Shown: piece after piece, positions 1 to 15,000 of the stretch
How positions within the stretch are numbered: the stretch's first letter is position 1
Layout of the letters: the number at the start of each line of letters is the position of its first letter
DNA from: a bacterium
Lineage (GTDB): Bacteria > UBA9089 > CG2-30-40-21 > SBAY01
DNA length: 64,000 bases
Assembly: GCA_040757115.1 (NCBI GenBank)
Contig: JBFLYA010000001.1
Coordinates: 1 to 64,000, forward strand
Direction of reading: 5' to 3'
Made by a program: the position numbers and the translations under genes
The notes under the pieces: generated by a model
The model's database searches: none
Told to the model about the DNA's origin: nothing
What the model saw: only the letters and a program-made list of their open reading frames with translations

Positions 1-3000
1 GGTGCAGATTGTGGAATAACCGCAAAGAGGTTAGCTAATATAGTAACACTACCTATATCACTAATGACATTGGTATCCTCATGGGCAATAAGTGTTGTTG
101 TGCCATAAGGCTGGGTATCTATTGTCCAGGTAGTAGTGAAACTACCTTCGGCATAGGTTGAAACAATATGAATAGTCCGTGTTGTGCCAAATTCCAGGCG
201 AATAGTGCTTGATGCAGGATAACCATTACCTCTAACCGTAATTACCTTGCCTACCGAACCTTGCGTTGGGGTAATCAGGATAATCTTCGGCGTAATAAAT
301 ACAGTCAGATTATCTGCGAAGTCATCTGTTCTAACAACCACACCTTTAACCGTAGTTGTAGCATAAGGCTGCGTATCAATAGTAAAGGTAGTTTCAAAGA
401 ATCCATCTATATCTACCGTCACTGTAGTTATAGTTCTGGTCGTTCCAAATTCTATCCTCACCAATTCATTCTGTAAATAACCATCACCCTTTAATGAGAC
501 GACTGTCCCTACTGAACCAATAGTTGGAGTTACCGCAGTTAGATGTGGAATTATTCGGAAGCGATATGTAAGGACGCTTTGACCTGTATTTACTCCCCTC
601 ACAATAATAGTCGTTGTCCCTAATGTTTGCCTATCTACGGTAAAGGTAAATGTAAATGAACCTACTGGTTGCGTTGTCTCAATACTACGAGTAGGTGCAG
701 TTCCAAAGACAAGTTCTACTATTTCCTGTGCTCCATAACCATTACCTCTGATGGTAACCGTTGTTCCGATAGTGCCTTTTTCTGGCTGAATCAGAATTAT
801 TTCTGGTTTAATAGTCACACTACTGGTTGCCGCTATCACATTGTCATCATCATGGGCTGTAACCGTAGTCCTACCGTAGGGTTGAGTATCAACAGTAAAT
901 GTCGTTGAAAAACTCCCTTCCGCATAGGTAGAGGTCAATTGAATTGTCTGAGTCGTTCCAAATTCTATCCTGATAGTCTTTGATGCCCCAAATCCATTAC
1001 CCGCCACAGTAATTACCGTTCCCACTGTAGCCGCATCTGGAGTTACAAGTATAATATTTGGCAGAATAGTAAATGTTCCTGATGCCTCTTCACTACCATA
1101 AGCCTTAATTGTGGTAATGCCATAAGGTTGTGTATTAATGGTAAATGTCGTAGTCCAACTGCCATGAGCATAAGTCGATGTTGTTTGAATAGTCGTTGTT
1201 ATACCAAAATCAAGTTTAATGGTATGAGAGGCAACAAATCCATTACCAGCAACCGTAATTATCGTTCCTACTGTCCCCTCTTTTGGACTTATCAAGATAA
1301 TATTAGATTCAATAGCAAATGTCCCATACGCCTTAAGCCGTGGGGTAGTATCCTGATGAGCAATAATCGTCGTTACACCATAAGGTTGGGTATTAATAGT
1401 GAATGTTGTTTCAAACATACCTGCCGCATAGGTCGATGCCATAACAATGGTGGGTGTCGTGCCAAATTCTATTCGGATAGCTCGAGTGGCACTATAACCA
1501 TTACCTTTGACAGTAATCACCAGTCCTACTGTCCCTGAATTTGGCGAAATAAGGATGATATTAGGTAAGATACGCAGTGTTGCGGTCGCCTTAATTGAGA
1601 TATCATCTTGATGTGCAAATATAGTTGTTGTTCCATACGGCTGGGTATCAATCGTAAATGTTGTCGTGAAACTTCCTTCTATATCACTAATAACATTTCT
1701 TATATTATTAGTAGTGCCAAATTCTATCCTCAAGGTCTTAGTTATACCATAACCATTTCCACGAATAGTGATTATTGTCCCTACTGTTCCTTCCGTAGGT
1801 GTAACTGAAACAATGTTAGGTTGAATACTTAATGTGCCATAAGCCTCAATAGAAATATCATCTTCATGGGCAACAATGGTTGTCTTGCCATAAGGTTGGG
1901 TGTCAAGGGTAAAGGTAGTTGTCCAGCTACCCTCTGCATAAGTAGAAGTCAACTGTATAGTTGGGGTAGTCCCAAATTCTATCCGAATTGTCTTTGAGGC
2001 ACCATAACCATTACCTCTAACGGTTATCAAGGTACCAACTGTAGCCTGAGCTGGTGTAACTAAAACTACATTTGGTAAGATAAAGAAGGTTAAATTATCC
2101 GCTTTTTCTCCACTGACTATACCTGTTGCTTTAATAGTAGTTGCTCCATAAGGCTGAGTATCAATAATAAATCTGGTGGTGAAACTACCTCTACTATCTG
2201 TTGTTGGCTGTGGTGATGGTACTATATCCAGAAATGTCCCGAAATCAATCTGAACAAATTCTGTTGGGTTATAACCATTTCCTTTCACCGTAATTTGAGT
2301 TCCTACGGTTCCTGTATTCGGTGTTACCAGATATAGATTAGGTATTATTCTAAATTGTCTGGTATCAGAAACTCCCGATGTTTGTCCTTCAACAATTACA
2401 TTCTTTGTTCCAATATACTGGGTATCAACTGTAAAGTAGATAGTCCATGTCCCATCTATACTTGTTGGTCCTTGATTTATTAGAAGAGGTGCCGATATAC
2501 CAAAATCAATTCTCAAATTCTCTTGAGAACCATAGCCATTACCACTTAAGGTTACCTGTGTCCCTACTGTCCCAATTGTCGGTGAGACAGATATAATTCT
2601 TTGGATAACCGTGAAGGTAATAGTTCCTCTTTGTTCACTCATCAGCCCGATAGCAACAATTGTCTTTACTCCATAATGTTGTGAATCAATAGTAAATGTC
2701 GTGCCAAAGGTGCCATTAACATTAGTCGATACCGTAACAATAGTCACTGTATTACCAAAGTCAATCTGAATCAATTCATTGTCATCAAAACCATCTCCAT
2801 AAATAGTAACTATTGTGCCAACAGAACCCGTATTCGGAGTAACCTGAGTTATATTGCCAGTAATAAAGAATGTATCATAAGCAGGTGCTCCACCATTTAA
2901 GCCAGTGGCAGTAATCGTTGTTCTACCTGTTGGTTGGGTATCGATGGTAAAGGTAACGGTAAATGAACCTTTATCATCCGTCACGGTAACTGTAATTGTT

Positions 3001-3050
3001 TGCGTTGAACCAAAGTCGATTCTAATTCCCTCTATTTGTTGATACCCACC
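1..3050 (-). repeat. C-terminal-side block, units 1 to 12, rich in the AEG-turn subtype
   Basis: Loops lie at 228, 486, 744, 999, 1245, 1503, 1758, 2013, 2280, 2541, 2796 and about 3051. Several of the first eight units carry a Tyr-Ala-Glu or similar turn after FGTT; on the plus strand this shows as gcataggt or gcataagt, for example near 150, 928, 1165, 1422 and 1941. The unit with loop 2280 has a linker starting near 2079 that resembles the linkers near 20424, 33413, 40619, 46412 and 51835. This suggests the run occupies the same place in a higher-order block as those units do. The loop at 3051 reads GGGY instead of GNGY. Confidence 0.6.
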
Positions 3051-6000
3051 ACCTTGAATGGTAACTATTGTCCCAACAGACCCACTACGCGGTGCAACAC
3101 CGGTAATAACTGCCTTGATAGTGAATGTTCCATCAGCCTTTGGTGCATTACCATCACCGATAGCAACTATTGTTGTTACACCTGCTGGTTGAGTATCAAC
3201 ATTAAAGAAGGCAGTAAATGTCCCATCAGGTGAAGTGTGTATGACTGAAGGCTCAGTTGAAATTGGAGCAGTCTGACCAAATCTAACCTCTATCTCTTCG
3301 TTTGCATCATAACCTGTCCCGCGTATCTCTACTTGAGCCCCCACCGTTCCTTCAGTTGGTGAAACAAGAATAATATCGGCAAGAATATTAAAGGTAGATG
3401 TGCCTATTTGTTGTGAACTATGTCCGCTGGCAACTATAGATTTTGCACCATAAACTTGCGTATCCACCGTAAAGGTAATAGTAAATGTCCCCACCTCATT
3501 AGTGGTTACAGTAGTTATAGTTGTATATTTGCCAAAATCAATTTGGATAAGTTCTGTAGCACTAAATCCATCTCCATTTACCTCTACTATCGTTCCCACT
3601 GTCCCAGAAACAGGGGTAATTGACCAGATACGGGATTTTAGTTTGAAGGTAACTTCATCCTTTAAGTGATAAATAGTTCCTTCTGCGGTAATCGTCTTGG
3701 TGCTATAGGTCTGAGTATCAACTGTAAAGGTAACATTCAACTGGCCATCTGAAGCTGCCTCTTTAGTAGTAATTGATTGTGTCGTCCCAAAATCTATTCG
3801 GACTAATTCATTTGCTCCATAGCCTGTTCCGTCTAGTGTAACCATTGTTCCAATAGTTCCTTCAAGAGGTGCATACTGCCAGATATGAGGTATGATGTAG
3901 AATATGTCTATGGCTGATTGTAATTCCCCAGAAAGTCCCACTGCTTTTATAGTAGTAGTGGCTATTGGCTGAATAGTAATAGCAAAGATAGTAGTAAATG
4001 TCCCATCACTTGAAGTCGGATTACCAGAGGTATGAACTAAAGTCTCTCTCTGATAAATACCAATATATTCAGTCGCATCATAACCATTCCCATCTACGGT
4101 CACCGAAATTCCTACTGTGCCAATAGTAGGTGTAATAATAATCTTTGGCGTAATACAGAATATAACCGTATCCCTTGTCGGGGTAGTCCGTCCACTGGCA
4201 GATACTGTCTTATTGCAATAAACCTGTGTATCAACGGTAAAGGTAGTTGTGAATGAACCGTATGCATCTGTTGTCGTGAACATAATACTGCTTGTTTTTC
4301 CAAAGTCAATCTGAATTCCTTCTGTAGCACCATAACCATTACCTGCCACAGTAATTATACTTCCCACAGTTCCTGAAACAGGGGTTATGAGAATTATCTC
4401 TTCAGTAATTCGGAAGCTACTTTGAGCTCTTTCACCAGAAGAAATACCTGCCGCCACTATGGTAGTTATGCCATAAGGTTGGGTATCAATTGTAAATTTA
4501 ATCGAGAATGTTCCCGCAGTTGAACTACTAACAAAGATAATCGTTGGCGTAGTCCCAAAGTTAATCTCTATCCGCTCCCTATTGCCATATCCATCACCCT
4601 TAACCGTCACAAAACTACCGACAGTCCCTGATGTAGGCGTAACTTGAATAATATTAGCAATGATAACAAAGGTAGATGTAGCTTTCTCAGCGGTATTCAG
4701 ACCTTTTGCCTCAATTGTCTTAGAACCGTTTATCTGAGTAATGATAGTAATGGTGCCTACAAAACTACCATCTATCAGAGTATTAGTCTGACTTAATGGT
4801 ATACCTTCTTGCTTGAACGAAATCGTTTCAGATGACCCATAACCATTACCTTTTACCACGACATTACTACCTATAGTCCCAATTGAAGGACTAACTGAAA
4901 TAATATTTCCTCTTATCTTGAAGATAAATTTATCTGATAAACCAGATAAAACTCCGGTTGCTAAAATAGTTGTTGACCCATAAGGTTGAGTATCAACGGT
5001 AAATGTCCCCACAAAAACGCCCTTATCATTAGTCGTAGCATAAGTAATCGTTCCATTTGTCCCAAATTGAATACCTATCTGTTCTGTTGCCTGATAACCT
5101 CTACCTTCTACCAATACCTCTGTCCCTACAGTTCCAAAGGTAGGTGAAACAATAGCAATACCGGCTTTAATCGTAAATGTCCCGGTATCAACCTGTTGAG
5201 TAGTTATACCCGTAGCTTTAATAGTCGTAATGCCACAAGGTTGAGTATCAACAGTAAAGGTAACATTAAATGTCCCACTGTTATTAGATACCGTTGAAGT
5301 TATAGTGTAGGTTGTGCCAAAATCAATTTGAATTACCTCACTTGCCCCATAACCATTACCTTTAACAGTTACTTCTGCCCCTATCACACCATCTAACGGA
5401 TAAATATAAACTATCCTGCCGGTAATAAAGTAATAGGCATAAGCCTGTTTTGGACCATCTGATTCTGTTGCTCTAATAGTCGTAGTCCCTGCTGGCTGTG
5501 TATTTATGGTAAAGGTGCCGGTAAATCTCCCACCTGCATCCGTCTTGTAAGAAGCTATATTATCTTTAGTTCCAAACTTAATATATATATCATCTGTGGC
5601 ATCAAATCCATTACCGATAATTGTTACTATTGTCCCTACAGAACCTTGTGTAGGCGTAATTGATTCAATTACCTCCGTAATCAAGAAATTCATTGTATTT
5701 GACAACTTAGTCTCCTCACCCTTAACGACAATAGTTGTCAAACCATAAGGTTGAGTATTGATAGTAAATGTCGTGGTAAATGTTCCCCATCTATTTGTTT
5801 CGGCGGTAACAATAGTAGGTGTTGTGCCAAAGTGAACAGTGATTGGTTCAGTAATACCATAACCTGTCCCTTCCAGGGTAACAATTGTGCCTACGGTTCC
5901 TTGAGTAGGTGTAAATATGATAATATCTGAAATGATATTAAATAGACTTAAATCCATTCTATCAATGGTTGTGCCGGTAAGTGTAATAGTGGTAGTGCCT

Positions 6001-9000
6001 GCTGGTTGAGTATCAATAGTAAAGGTAACCGAGAAAGACCCTTCGGTATTAGCATTGGTCGTATGAATAGTAATATTTTCACCAAAGGTAATTCTAACGA
6101 GTTCTGAATCGCCATATCCTGTTGCCTCTAATGTAACAATCGTTCCTACCGTGCCAATCGTTGGAGTAGAAAGGATAATATCCGGGATAATATCAAATTT
6201 ATTAATGGCAAAATTACCTTTGGCATCTGTTGCTTTTATGGTAGTAGAGCCATTGGGTTGAGTATTAATCGTAAATGTTATCGAGAATGTTCCAACGCCA
6301 GTAGTAGTAACAGTAGTAATAGTATTGCGTCTGCCAAAGTCAACTTGAATCTTTGAAGTTGGGCTATAGCCATCACCAAAGATAGTAATAATTGTGCCCA
6401 CCGTCCCAATATTTGGTGTAACTGTATGGATTTGTGGAATAATCGTAAATGTTCGTGTGAAAATTAAGTTAGAAGTCATACCTGTAGATTTAATCGTAGT
6501 TACTCCCACAATCTGAGTATTGATAGTAAAGGTAGTAATGAATTTACCATTTGGTTCTGTCGTTACTTTAGTAATAGTCCTGGTAGTCCCAAAGTCAATC
6601 TGGATAAGTTCAGTCGCATAAAATCCTGTGCCAATAATACTAACAATAGTCCCTACTGTCCCCCTATCTGGACTTACCACAGCAATTTCCTGGAAGATAA
6701 AGATATATCTTGTATCCTGTTTGCCTGAATCAAGTCCCATAGGTGTAACCGAAGTTGTCCCATAAACCTGGGTATCAATGGTAAATGTAGTATAGAATCT
6801 TCCCTGTGCATCTGTTGAAATTGTAGTAATAGTTAATGTCCTACCAAAATCAATTTGAATAAGTTCTGGTTGTGCAGGATTACTTTCTGGATTATATCCT
6901 TTCCCTTCTATAGTAATGATTGTTCCCACTGTTCCTTCAGTTGGAGCAAGTAGAGAGATACCAGGTCTGATAAGGAAAGAGGTATAGGCACATTCTTCTG
7001 AAGGAATACCTCTAACAGTTACGGTAATCCTACCCGATTGTTCATCAACGGTGAAATTAGCAATAAATTCACCAATGCCATTGGAGGTAGAAGTAGTAAT
7101 AGTAAGTGTCGTACCAAACTGGACAAATATATCCTCAGTCGCACCATAACCATTACCCCTTAGAGTAACAACAGTTCCCACTGGACCACTATCATACCAG
7201 ATACTGGTTACATTACCTCTAACTGCAAAGAAGTTTGCGGCGGAAGTATTCTTATCTCTCGCCACAACCGTCTTTGTAGCGGCAATCTGAGTATCGATAG
7301 TAAATGTGGTTCTAAATTGACCATTCCAATCAGATGAGGTAATAGTAATGGTAGAATGTGTACCAAAATCTATACCAATTAACTCACTGACACCATACCC
7401 CGTGCCTTCTATAGTAACTATACTACCAACCGACCCTTGTGAAGGTGAAACAACCGTTACCCGACCTGTAATCGTAAATGACCCTAATGCGACTAAAGTG
7501 GTCTCAGAACCTGTAGCCTTAATTGTTGTTCGACCATAAGGCTGAGTATCTACGGTAAATGTAGTTGAGAATGTTCCCAAACTATTAGTCAAACCAATTC
7601 CTACAGTTCTACTGGTTCCAAAATCAATATAAATCGTCTCCGTCCTGCCAAATCCATCGCCTACAACGGTAACAATAGTTCCCAATGAACCCGAAGTAGG
7701 TGTAACCTTAATAATATTTCCATAAATGAACAATGTCTTTTCATTCACCAGCCCCATTCTTAATCCAGTTGCCCGAACAGTAGTGCTTCCGGCAGGTTGT
7801 GTATCAATGGTAAATGTCGTGGTAAAAGTCCCTCTGATATTTGTTGTCACCGTAGTTATGGTTAGGAATGTTCCAAAATCAATCTGGATAAGCTCACTGG
7901 CATCAAAACCATTACCTCTCACGATAATCTTTGTTCCCACAGAACCTCTATCTGGTGAAACTAAACTAATCTCGCCAACAATGAAGAAATTCTCCACAAA
8001 AATGTATCCTGCATTCCCTGTAGTATTTCCACGATCAGTAATAGTCTTGGTTCCTGCAGGTTGTGTATTAACCGTAAATGTAACCGCATAGGTTCCAAAA
8101 TTACTACAGTTAGTTTTGACAATATAATTGCTATAAGGTGACTGATATGCATGATCAAAAATACCAAAGAAAAGTTTTACCTCTTCATTCTCCTTCCAGT
8201 GACCATTTCCAACCACCGTAACGATGCAGCCAACAGAACCACGATTAGGTGTTACTAAAACAATTCTTGGGGTAACAAAGAACAGTCCTTGTTTAACACT
8301 TGCCTGCCCGGTGAAGATACCTGTAGCGACAATAGTGTTGAGATAATAAAGTTGCGTATCCACGCTAAATGTAGTCTCAAATTCACCACGATAATTAGAA
8401 GAAGTAAGAGCAATCGTCACCGTTGTCCCAAAACTTATTCTCACAAGTTCTGACTTTCCATATCCATTTCCTTTTACGGTAACAACTGTCCATGCAGGAC
8501 CTTTTGTCGGTGTAATAAAGGTAATTTCTGGAATAATCACAAATGGGTCCTCGGCAATTTGACCCGAACCTTCACCAGTAGCAATGATACTTGTCGTGCC
8601 ATAAATCTGGGTATCAATACTAAACACCACCGTAAACGAACCAATCGTATCCGTAGTAGTTATTGTCATTGTCTTAGTTGTGCCAAAATCGATAAATATT
8701 CGCTCCTGCACACCATAGCCATTACCTGCAACAGTAACAAACGACCCTACTGTTCCAGAAGGCGGTGAAATCAGAGTAATATTTCCTGTAATAACCATGA
8801 AATTCAAAGTCTCTTGAAGTGATGCACCAGCACCTTTGGCAAAAATCGTTGTTGTGCCAAAAGGTTGAGTGGTAACGGTAAATGTGGTGGAGAAAGTCCC
8901 ACCCAGCTGAGTTGGGGTAGCAGTAGTCGTCCCCACAAAATATTGCGTGGAAGTTCCTTTACCAAAATAAACACCTACATTCTCATTAGCACTATAACCA

Positions 9001-12000
9001 TCACCCCAAATAATAACAATTGTTCCTACACTACCACTCGTAGGTGAGACTTGGTAAATTCGACCAACTATTCTGAAGTAATTGAACTTCTGTTGAGAAA
9101 AACTCGAAGCACATATAGTTGTAAAACCATAAATTTGGGTGTTGACTGTAAATGCAGTTGAAAATGTCCCTGTAGGTGTAGTCCATGTTTTCACAATTGC
9201 TGATATCTCTCCAAAATGAATCATTACTTCTTCTGATGCTTTATACCCATCACCTTTGACCGTGACAATTGTTCCAATTGTTCCTGATTCTGGACTAACT
9301 AAAATGATATTACCTACGAGAGTAAAATCAGGACTAAGTGTTATCGTTCCTGAAGAAATATACCCAAATATACTTATTGTCTTTGCACCATACACCTGGG
9401 TATCAACCGTAAAGGTCACCCGGAAAGAACCATCATTTGAAGAAGTTGTCGTTGCAATTGGTAATGTAGTTCCAAATTTAACTTCAATCGTCTCTGAACC
9501 ACTAAATCCACAACCTTCTATAGTTACTATTGTTCCTACACTACCATAGGTAGGTGAATATAATGTTATGCCACGATTAATCACAAAATAGACTGTATCT
9601 TTATTTTGCGTCGTCAATCCTGTTACCATAACAGTAGTCGTTCCTGAAGGTTGAGTATCGACAGTAAAAGTTAAACTAAATGTCCCTAATGTACTTGAAG
9701 TTACTGTAGTTATAGTCTTATTTATCCCAAAATCAACTCTGACAGATTCTCTCTCTCCAAAACCATTACCTTCTATAGTCACCGTTTCCCCGACTAACCC
9801 TGATGTTGGATAGAAGTAAATAATTTTACCATCTATATAGAAGGTATTCTTATAATAAGGATTATTCAGTGTTGTGGAACCCATATTTCTTCCAACTACA
9901 GTAATCGTTACCGTCCCACCTATCTGGGTATTAACCGTAAATGAATAAGCGAATGTTCCTCCTACTGATATTTGGAACGGATTATTTTGAATGGGCTTAA
10001 AAGTACCAAACATAACAAGGACAGATTGACCGTTTCCCATATGTGAACAATACCCATCTCCAAAGACAGTAATTAGCGTCCCAACAATCCCATGCGATGG
10101 AGAAACAAGAGATACCCTACTCAAAATTCTGAATGTTACCGAATATGACCCGGTTGAATTTACTCCTGATGCGGTCACAGTTTTAGAACCCCAGGTACCT
10201 TCCACTAAGGTTGCTGGTTGAGTATCAACCGTGAAATAAGTAGAGAATGTCCCGTAGGCATTTGTGGTTGCAAAGGCTATACTTACCGTACTACCAAAAC
10301 TAATCCTTACCTGCTCTGTCGCACCATATCCATCACCGACCACCGTTACTCGAGTCCATTCTATCGGTCCTGACTTAGGCGTTAAGGTAATAATCTTGGA
10401 AAGGATAAAGAAGGTATCACACGCCTCCCGCGTTCGAGAAGGATCATCACCCTCACTCTTCCATACATTCCACGCAAGTATTGTCGTTAGACCATAAGGT
10501 TGTGTATCTATAATAAAGTTAAATGTAAAGACACCTTTACTATCTACTTGCACTTCTTTATATTCTATCTGAGGAACAGTACCAAAATCAACCTTTACAT
10601 ACTCAGAGGCGATAAATCCATCACCCATAACCGTAATGTATGTTCCTACAGTGCCTATATTAGGTGAAACTAAAATAATATGTGGGGTTATCTTAAATTT
10701 CAAGTAGTCATATCCAGGACTATATGAATTAATTACCTGACCTGAATTCAAACCTCGGACTTCCATCGTCTTTGTCCCATAAGGTTGAACATTTATCGTA
10801 AATATAGTTGTCCATGAACCATACGCATTAGTGGTAACTAAATTAATCGTCGGCGTATTTCCTAAACTTATACGGATAGTTTCAGTTGCTCCAAATCCTG
10901 TCCCTTCAATCGTTACATAAGTTCCTACACTACCTATTCTTGGAGTATATAAGGTAATCTCGGGAATTATCTTAAAGGTAGTCTCTCTTACTTGCTGTGT
11001 CTTTATCCCGATAACTTTAATAGTCGTAGTGCCATAGATTTGTGTATCAACCGTAAATTCAGCACTAAACTCACCACTAACATTTGTTGTCGTAGAAACA
11101 ATAGTAACCGTCGTGCCAAAATCAATTTGAATTACTTCACTCAAACCATAACCATTACCTGTTACCATAACTCGAGTATTTACTATTCCTTGAGCAGGAT
11201 TAACCTGGGTAATATTAGGTCTAATATGGAAGAAATTAATACTATATTCCCTATGAGTATTTCCTGTAACTGTAATAGTTGTCGTCCCATACGGCTGAGG
11301 GATATTTGGATTAAATTCAATATCACTCCGTTCACCTATCACTGAAACCTCATATGGAGAACCCCCAACACTAATTAAAGTTCCAAAATCAACTTGCACC
11401 TGCTCTTCTATCCCATAACCGGTTACAGCTATTCGTATCTTATAATTACCAATTGTTCCATACATAGGAGTAACAGATGGAATAGATGGTATGATACGGA
11501 AATAGTCGTGCTGGTCTTCCCCTGAAATGATACCAAAAACTCTAACTGTCTTTGTTCCTAAATACTGCGTATCCACCGTAAATGTTGCTGCGAACACTCC
11601 ATCATTATTTGAGCTAACTAAGGTAATACTTCTGGTTGTCCCAAAATCAATCTGGATAGTTTCACTTATGCCATAACCATTACCGGATATGCTTATCATC
11701 GTACTTACCGAACCTATTCTCGGTGCAAGATAGGTCAATGATTTATAAATCACAACTGTAGTTATTGTGCTGGCAAAGCTATTTAACCCAATACCAGTAA
11801 CCGTAGTTGTTCCAGCAGGTTGGGTATCAATCGTAAATGATACGGTAAATGTCCCGATTTCATTACTTGTAGTCCTCGTAATAGTCGAAGTCCTACCAAA
11901 ATTAATCACTACTGGTTCCAACTTATCATACCCTGTCCCAAATACTGTAACTATCGTACCTACACTTCCCTCTACAGGCTGAACAAATATCTTTGGCATA

Positions 12001-15000
12001 ATCATAAATGAAACCTCTCTCTCGAACTGACCACCCCTGGCTATGACAGTCTTTGAACCATATATTTGAGTATCAACCGTCCATACTGTCCAGAATGTTC
12101 CTAATTCATTAGTTTTAGTTCCAGCTTCGGTATATGGTTTTCTATCTCCAAACCAAATATCAATACTTTCTGTTACTCTATACCCTGTCCCATGCAGGCT
12201 AACAAGGCTACCTACCGTCCCGGCAACTGGTGAAATAACAATATTAGGTAAAACACGATAAGATGTATCTTCTGCAAATTTATTGCTTTCATCACTTGCC
12301 GTTATCTTTACTGAACCATAAGGCACATCTTGTGAAGTAAATGTAGTGGTAAAGGAACCTGTATTATCCGCCGAAGTCTGTGTAATCGTTAGATAATGTC
12401 CAAAATCTATCCTTATGGTATGATTGGGACCAAAACCGGTTCCTTTAACCATAATAATCGTCCCAATTGTGCCTTCACCTGGCGAAACTAAAGTAATACC
12501 TTGAACTATCTCAAAGAAATTAATCGCACAGACACCTGATGGTGTGCCCTTAGCTGTAATAGTATTCGTGCCGTTCGACTGTGGTTGAATCTCAAATGAT
12601 GTATTAAATTCACCATCAAAATTAGAAGTAGTTGTTGCCATTGGTATAAGATTCTGTGGCCAATAAACCTCAACTAATTCTGATGACCCATAACCATTAC
12701 CTTGAACACTAACTATTGTCCCTACAGGTCCTTGAACAGGTGAAACAATGGTTATCTTTGGACCAATAGTGAAATAATTAACGGCTTCCTGTTTTGGAGC
12801 ATTCACCTCATAAGCCAATACCGTTGCTGTTCCAGCAGGTTGTGTATCAATAGTAAATGTTACTGTAATAGTCCCATTACCTGAAGACGTAGTATTAGCC
12901 TTATCCATAACCGTATTATGCGGGTCTATCTCTGTCCCAAATTGAATCTTGACCGGTTGATTATTTCTATAGCCACTACCATATACTGTTACTACTAATC
13001 CAACTGTACCAGAAGATGGTGAAATCCTATAGATATTAGCAATAATCTTAAATGATGCTGTGGCTACCTCTAAAGAAAGCGTCCCTGTCGCCATAACTAA
13101 TTTAGGAGAATGCGAACTATCCACAGGCTGTGTATCTACGGTAAAGATAGTATCAAATGACCCATTATGAATTGTCGAAACAGTCGTAATCGTTCGTGTC
13201 CATCCAAAACCTATGACTACTAACTCTGATGCACTGTAACCATTTCCTTTAATGGTTACAACAGTAGTTACTGGACCAGTAGTCGGTGTAATTAAATAAA
13301 TATTAGATTTAATAGTCAGTGTGCCATAAGGATTACTGCCTGAATCTATTCCCGTTGCCCGCACTGTTGTTATTCCAACGGGTTGGGTATCGATAGTAAA
13401 TGTCGTGTTAAAGTAACCTGCCGCATCGGTACTGGTAACATTTATACTCTTTGTCGTCCCAAAATCTATCCGTATACACTCACTACCTCTAAATCCATCC
13501 CCTTGCACGATAATTATAGTTCCCACAGTGCCGGTCTTTGGCGAAATTACCTTTACGGTTGCCTGAACGGTAAAGGTTCCACTTGCCTCTTTACTGGTAT
13601 TTATTCCAACTGCTTTAATCGTAGTTATCCCTACTGATTGGAGATCAACCGTGAAAACTGCAGTGAACGAACCATAGGCAGTAGTTGTAATAAAGGTAAT
13701 CGTAGGTGTTGTGCCAAAGTGAATATGTATTGGCTCTGTTGCACCAAATCCATTCCCTCTTACCATGACAGGTATTCCTATTGTCCCATCTTTAGGCTGA
13801 ATCAGGATAATATTAGGCAAGATAGTGATCGTGCCTACTGCCTCTTCACTTCCCTTTGCCTTGACGGTAGTTACGCCATAAGGTTGGGTATTAATGGTAA
13901 AGGTAGTTGTCCAGCTTCCTTCTGCCACGCTGGATGCCAATCGAATATTAGAGTTAGTCCCAAAATCTATATGAATTGTCTTGGATGCCCCATAACCATT
14001 TCCACTTAGAGTTATGATTGTCCCTACTGTTCCTTCTTTTGGAGTAATGGAAATGATATTGGATGAAATACTAATTGTGCCTTTATCTGAAATCCCATCT
14101 CCAGAAGCAACAATCGTTGTTATACCATAAGGCTGGGTATCTATGGTAAAGGTAGTGGTAAATGAACCCTCGGCATAAGCAGATACAAATTGAATACTCC
14201 TTGTCGTCCCAAAGTCTATTTGAACCGTTTCAGATGCTCTATATCCATTACCTCGTAAAGTAATAATTGTCCCTATCGTTCCTTCGGTTGGCGAGATAAA
14301 GATAATCTTTGGTTCAATTCTAAATTTAACCTCGTAGGTAATCGTTCCTCCACACGCCCTAACTGTGGTCCAGCCATAAGGTTGGGTATTAATCGTAAAG
14401 GTAGTTGTAAAACTGCCACCTGCACTGGTAGAAACAGTGGTTATAGTTTGTGTCGTCCCAAAATTAACATAAACCGTATCATTCCCACAATAACCATCTC
14501 CAGATACGGTAACTATTATTCCTACTGTGCCGGAGGTTGGAGTAATATACACTAAGTTCTGTTTAATAAATGTATTATCAATGGCAAATATACCCAGGGC
14601 ATCATTATAGGCTATAATAGTCGTCCGTCCATAAGGTTGGGTATTAATGGTGAATGTGGTTGAGAAACTGCCGTAGGCATCTGTTGAGGTAAAGGTAATA
14701 CTTGGTGTCGTGCCAAATTTTATACGAATAGTTTGACTGGCTCCAAATCCATTACCGGTTATGGTTACGATTAACCCTACCGTTCCTTCTGTTGGTGTAA
14801 CTCCTGTAATAGCAGGTTCTATTCTGAAAGTAATATAAGCCGGATAATTCGAGTTCAATCCTGTTGCTTTAATCGTTGTCGTCCCATATTTCTGGGTATC
14901 GATAGTAAAGGTAACCGTAATTGACCCTGATTCTACGGCAGTAACTGTATTAATGGTCAGGGTAGTTCCAAAATCTATCTGCACTAATTCATTACTCAGA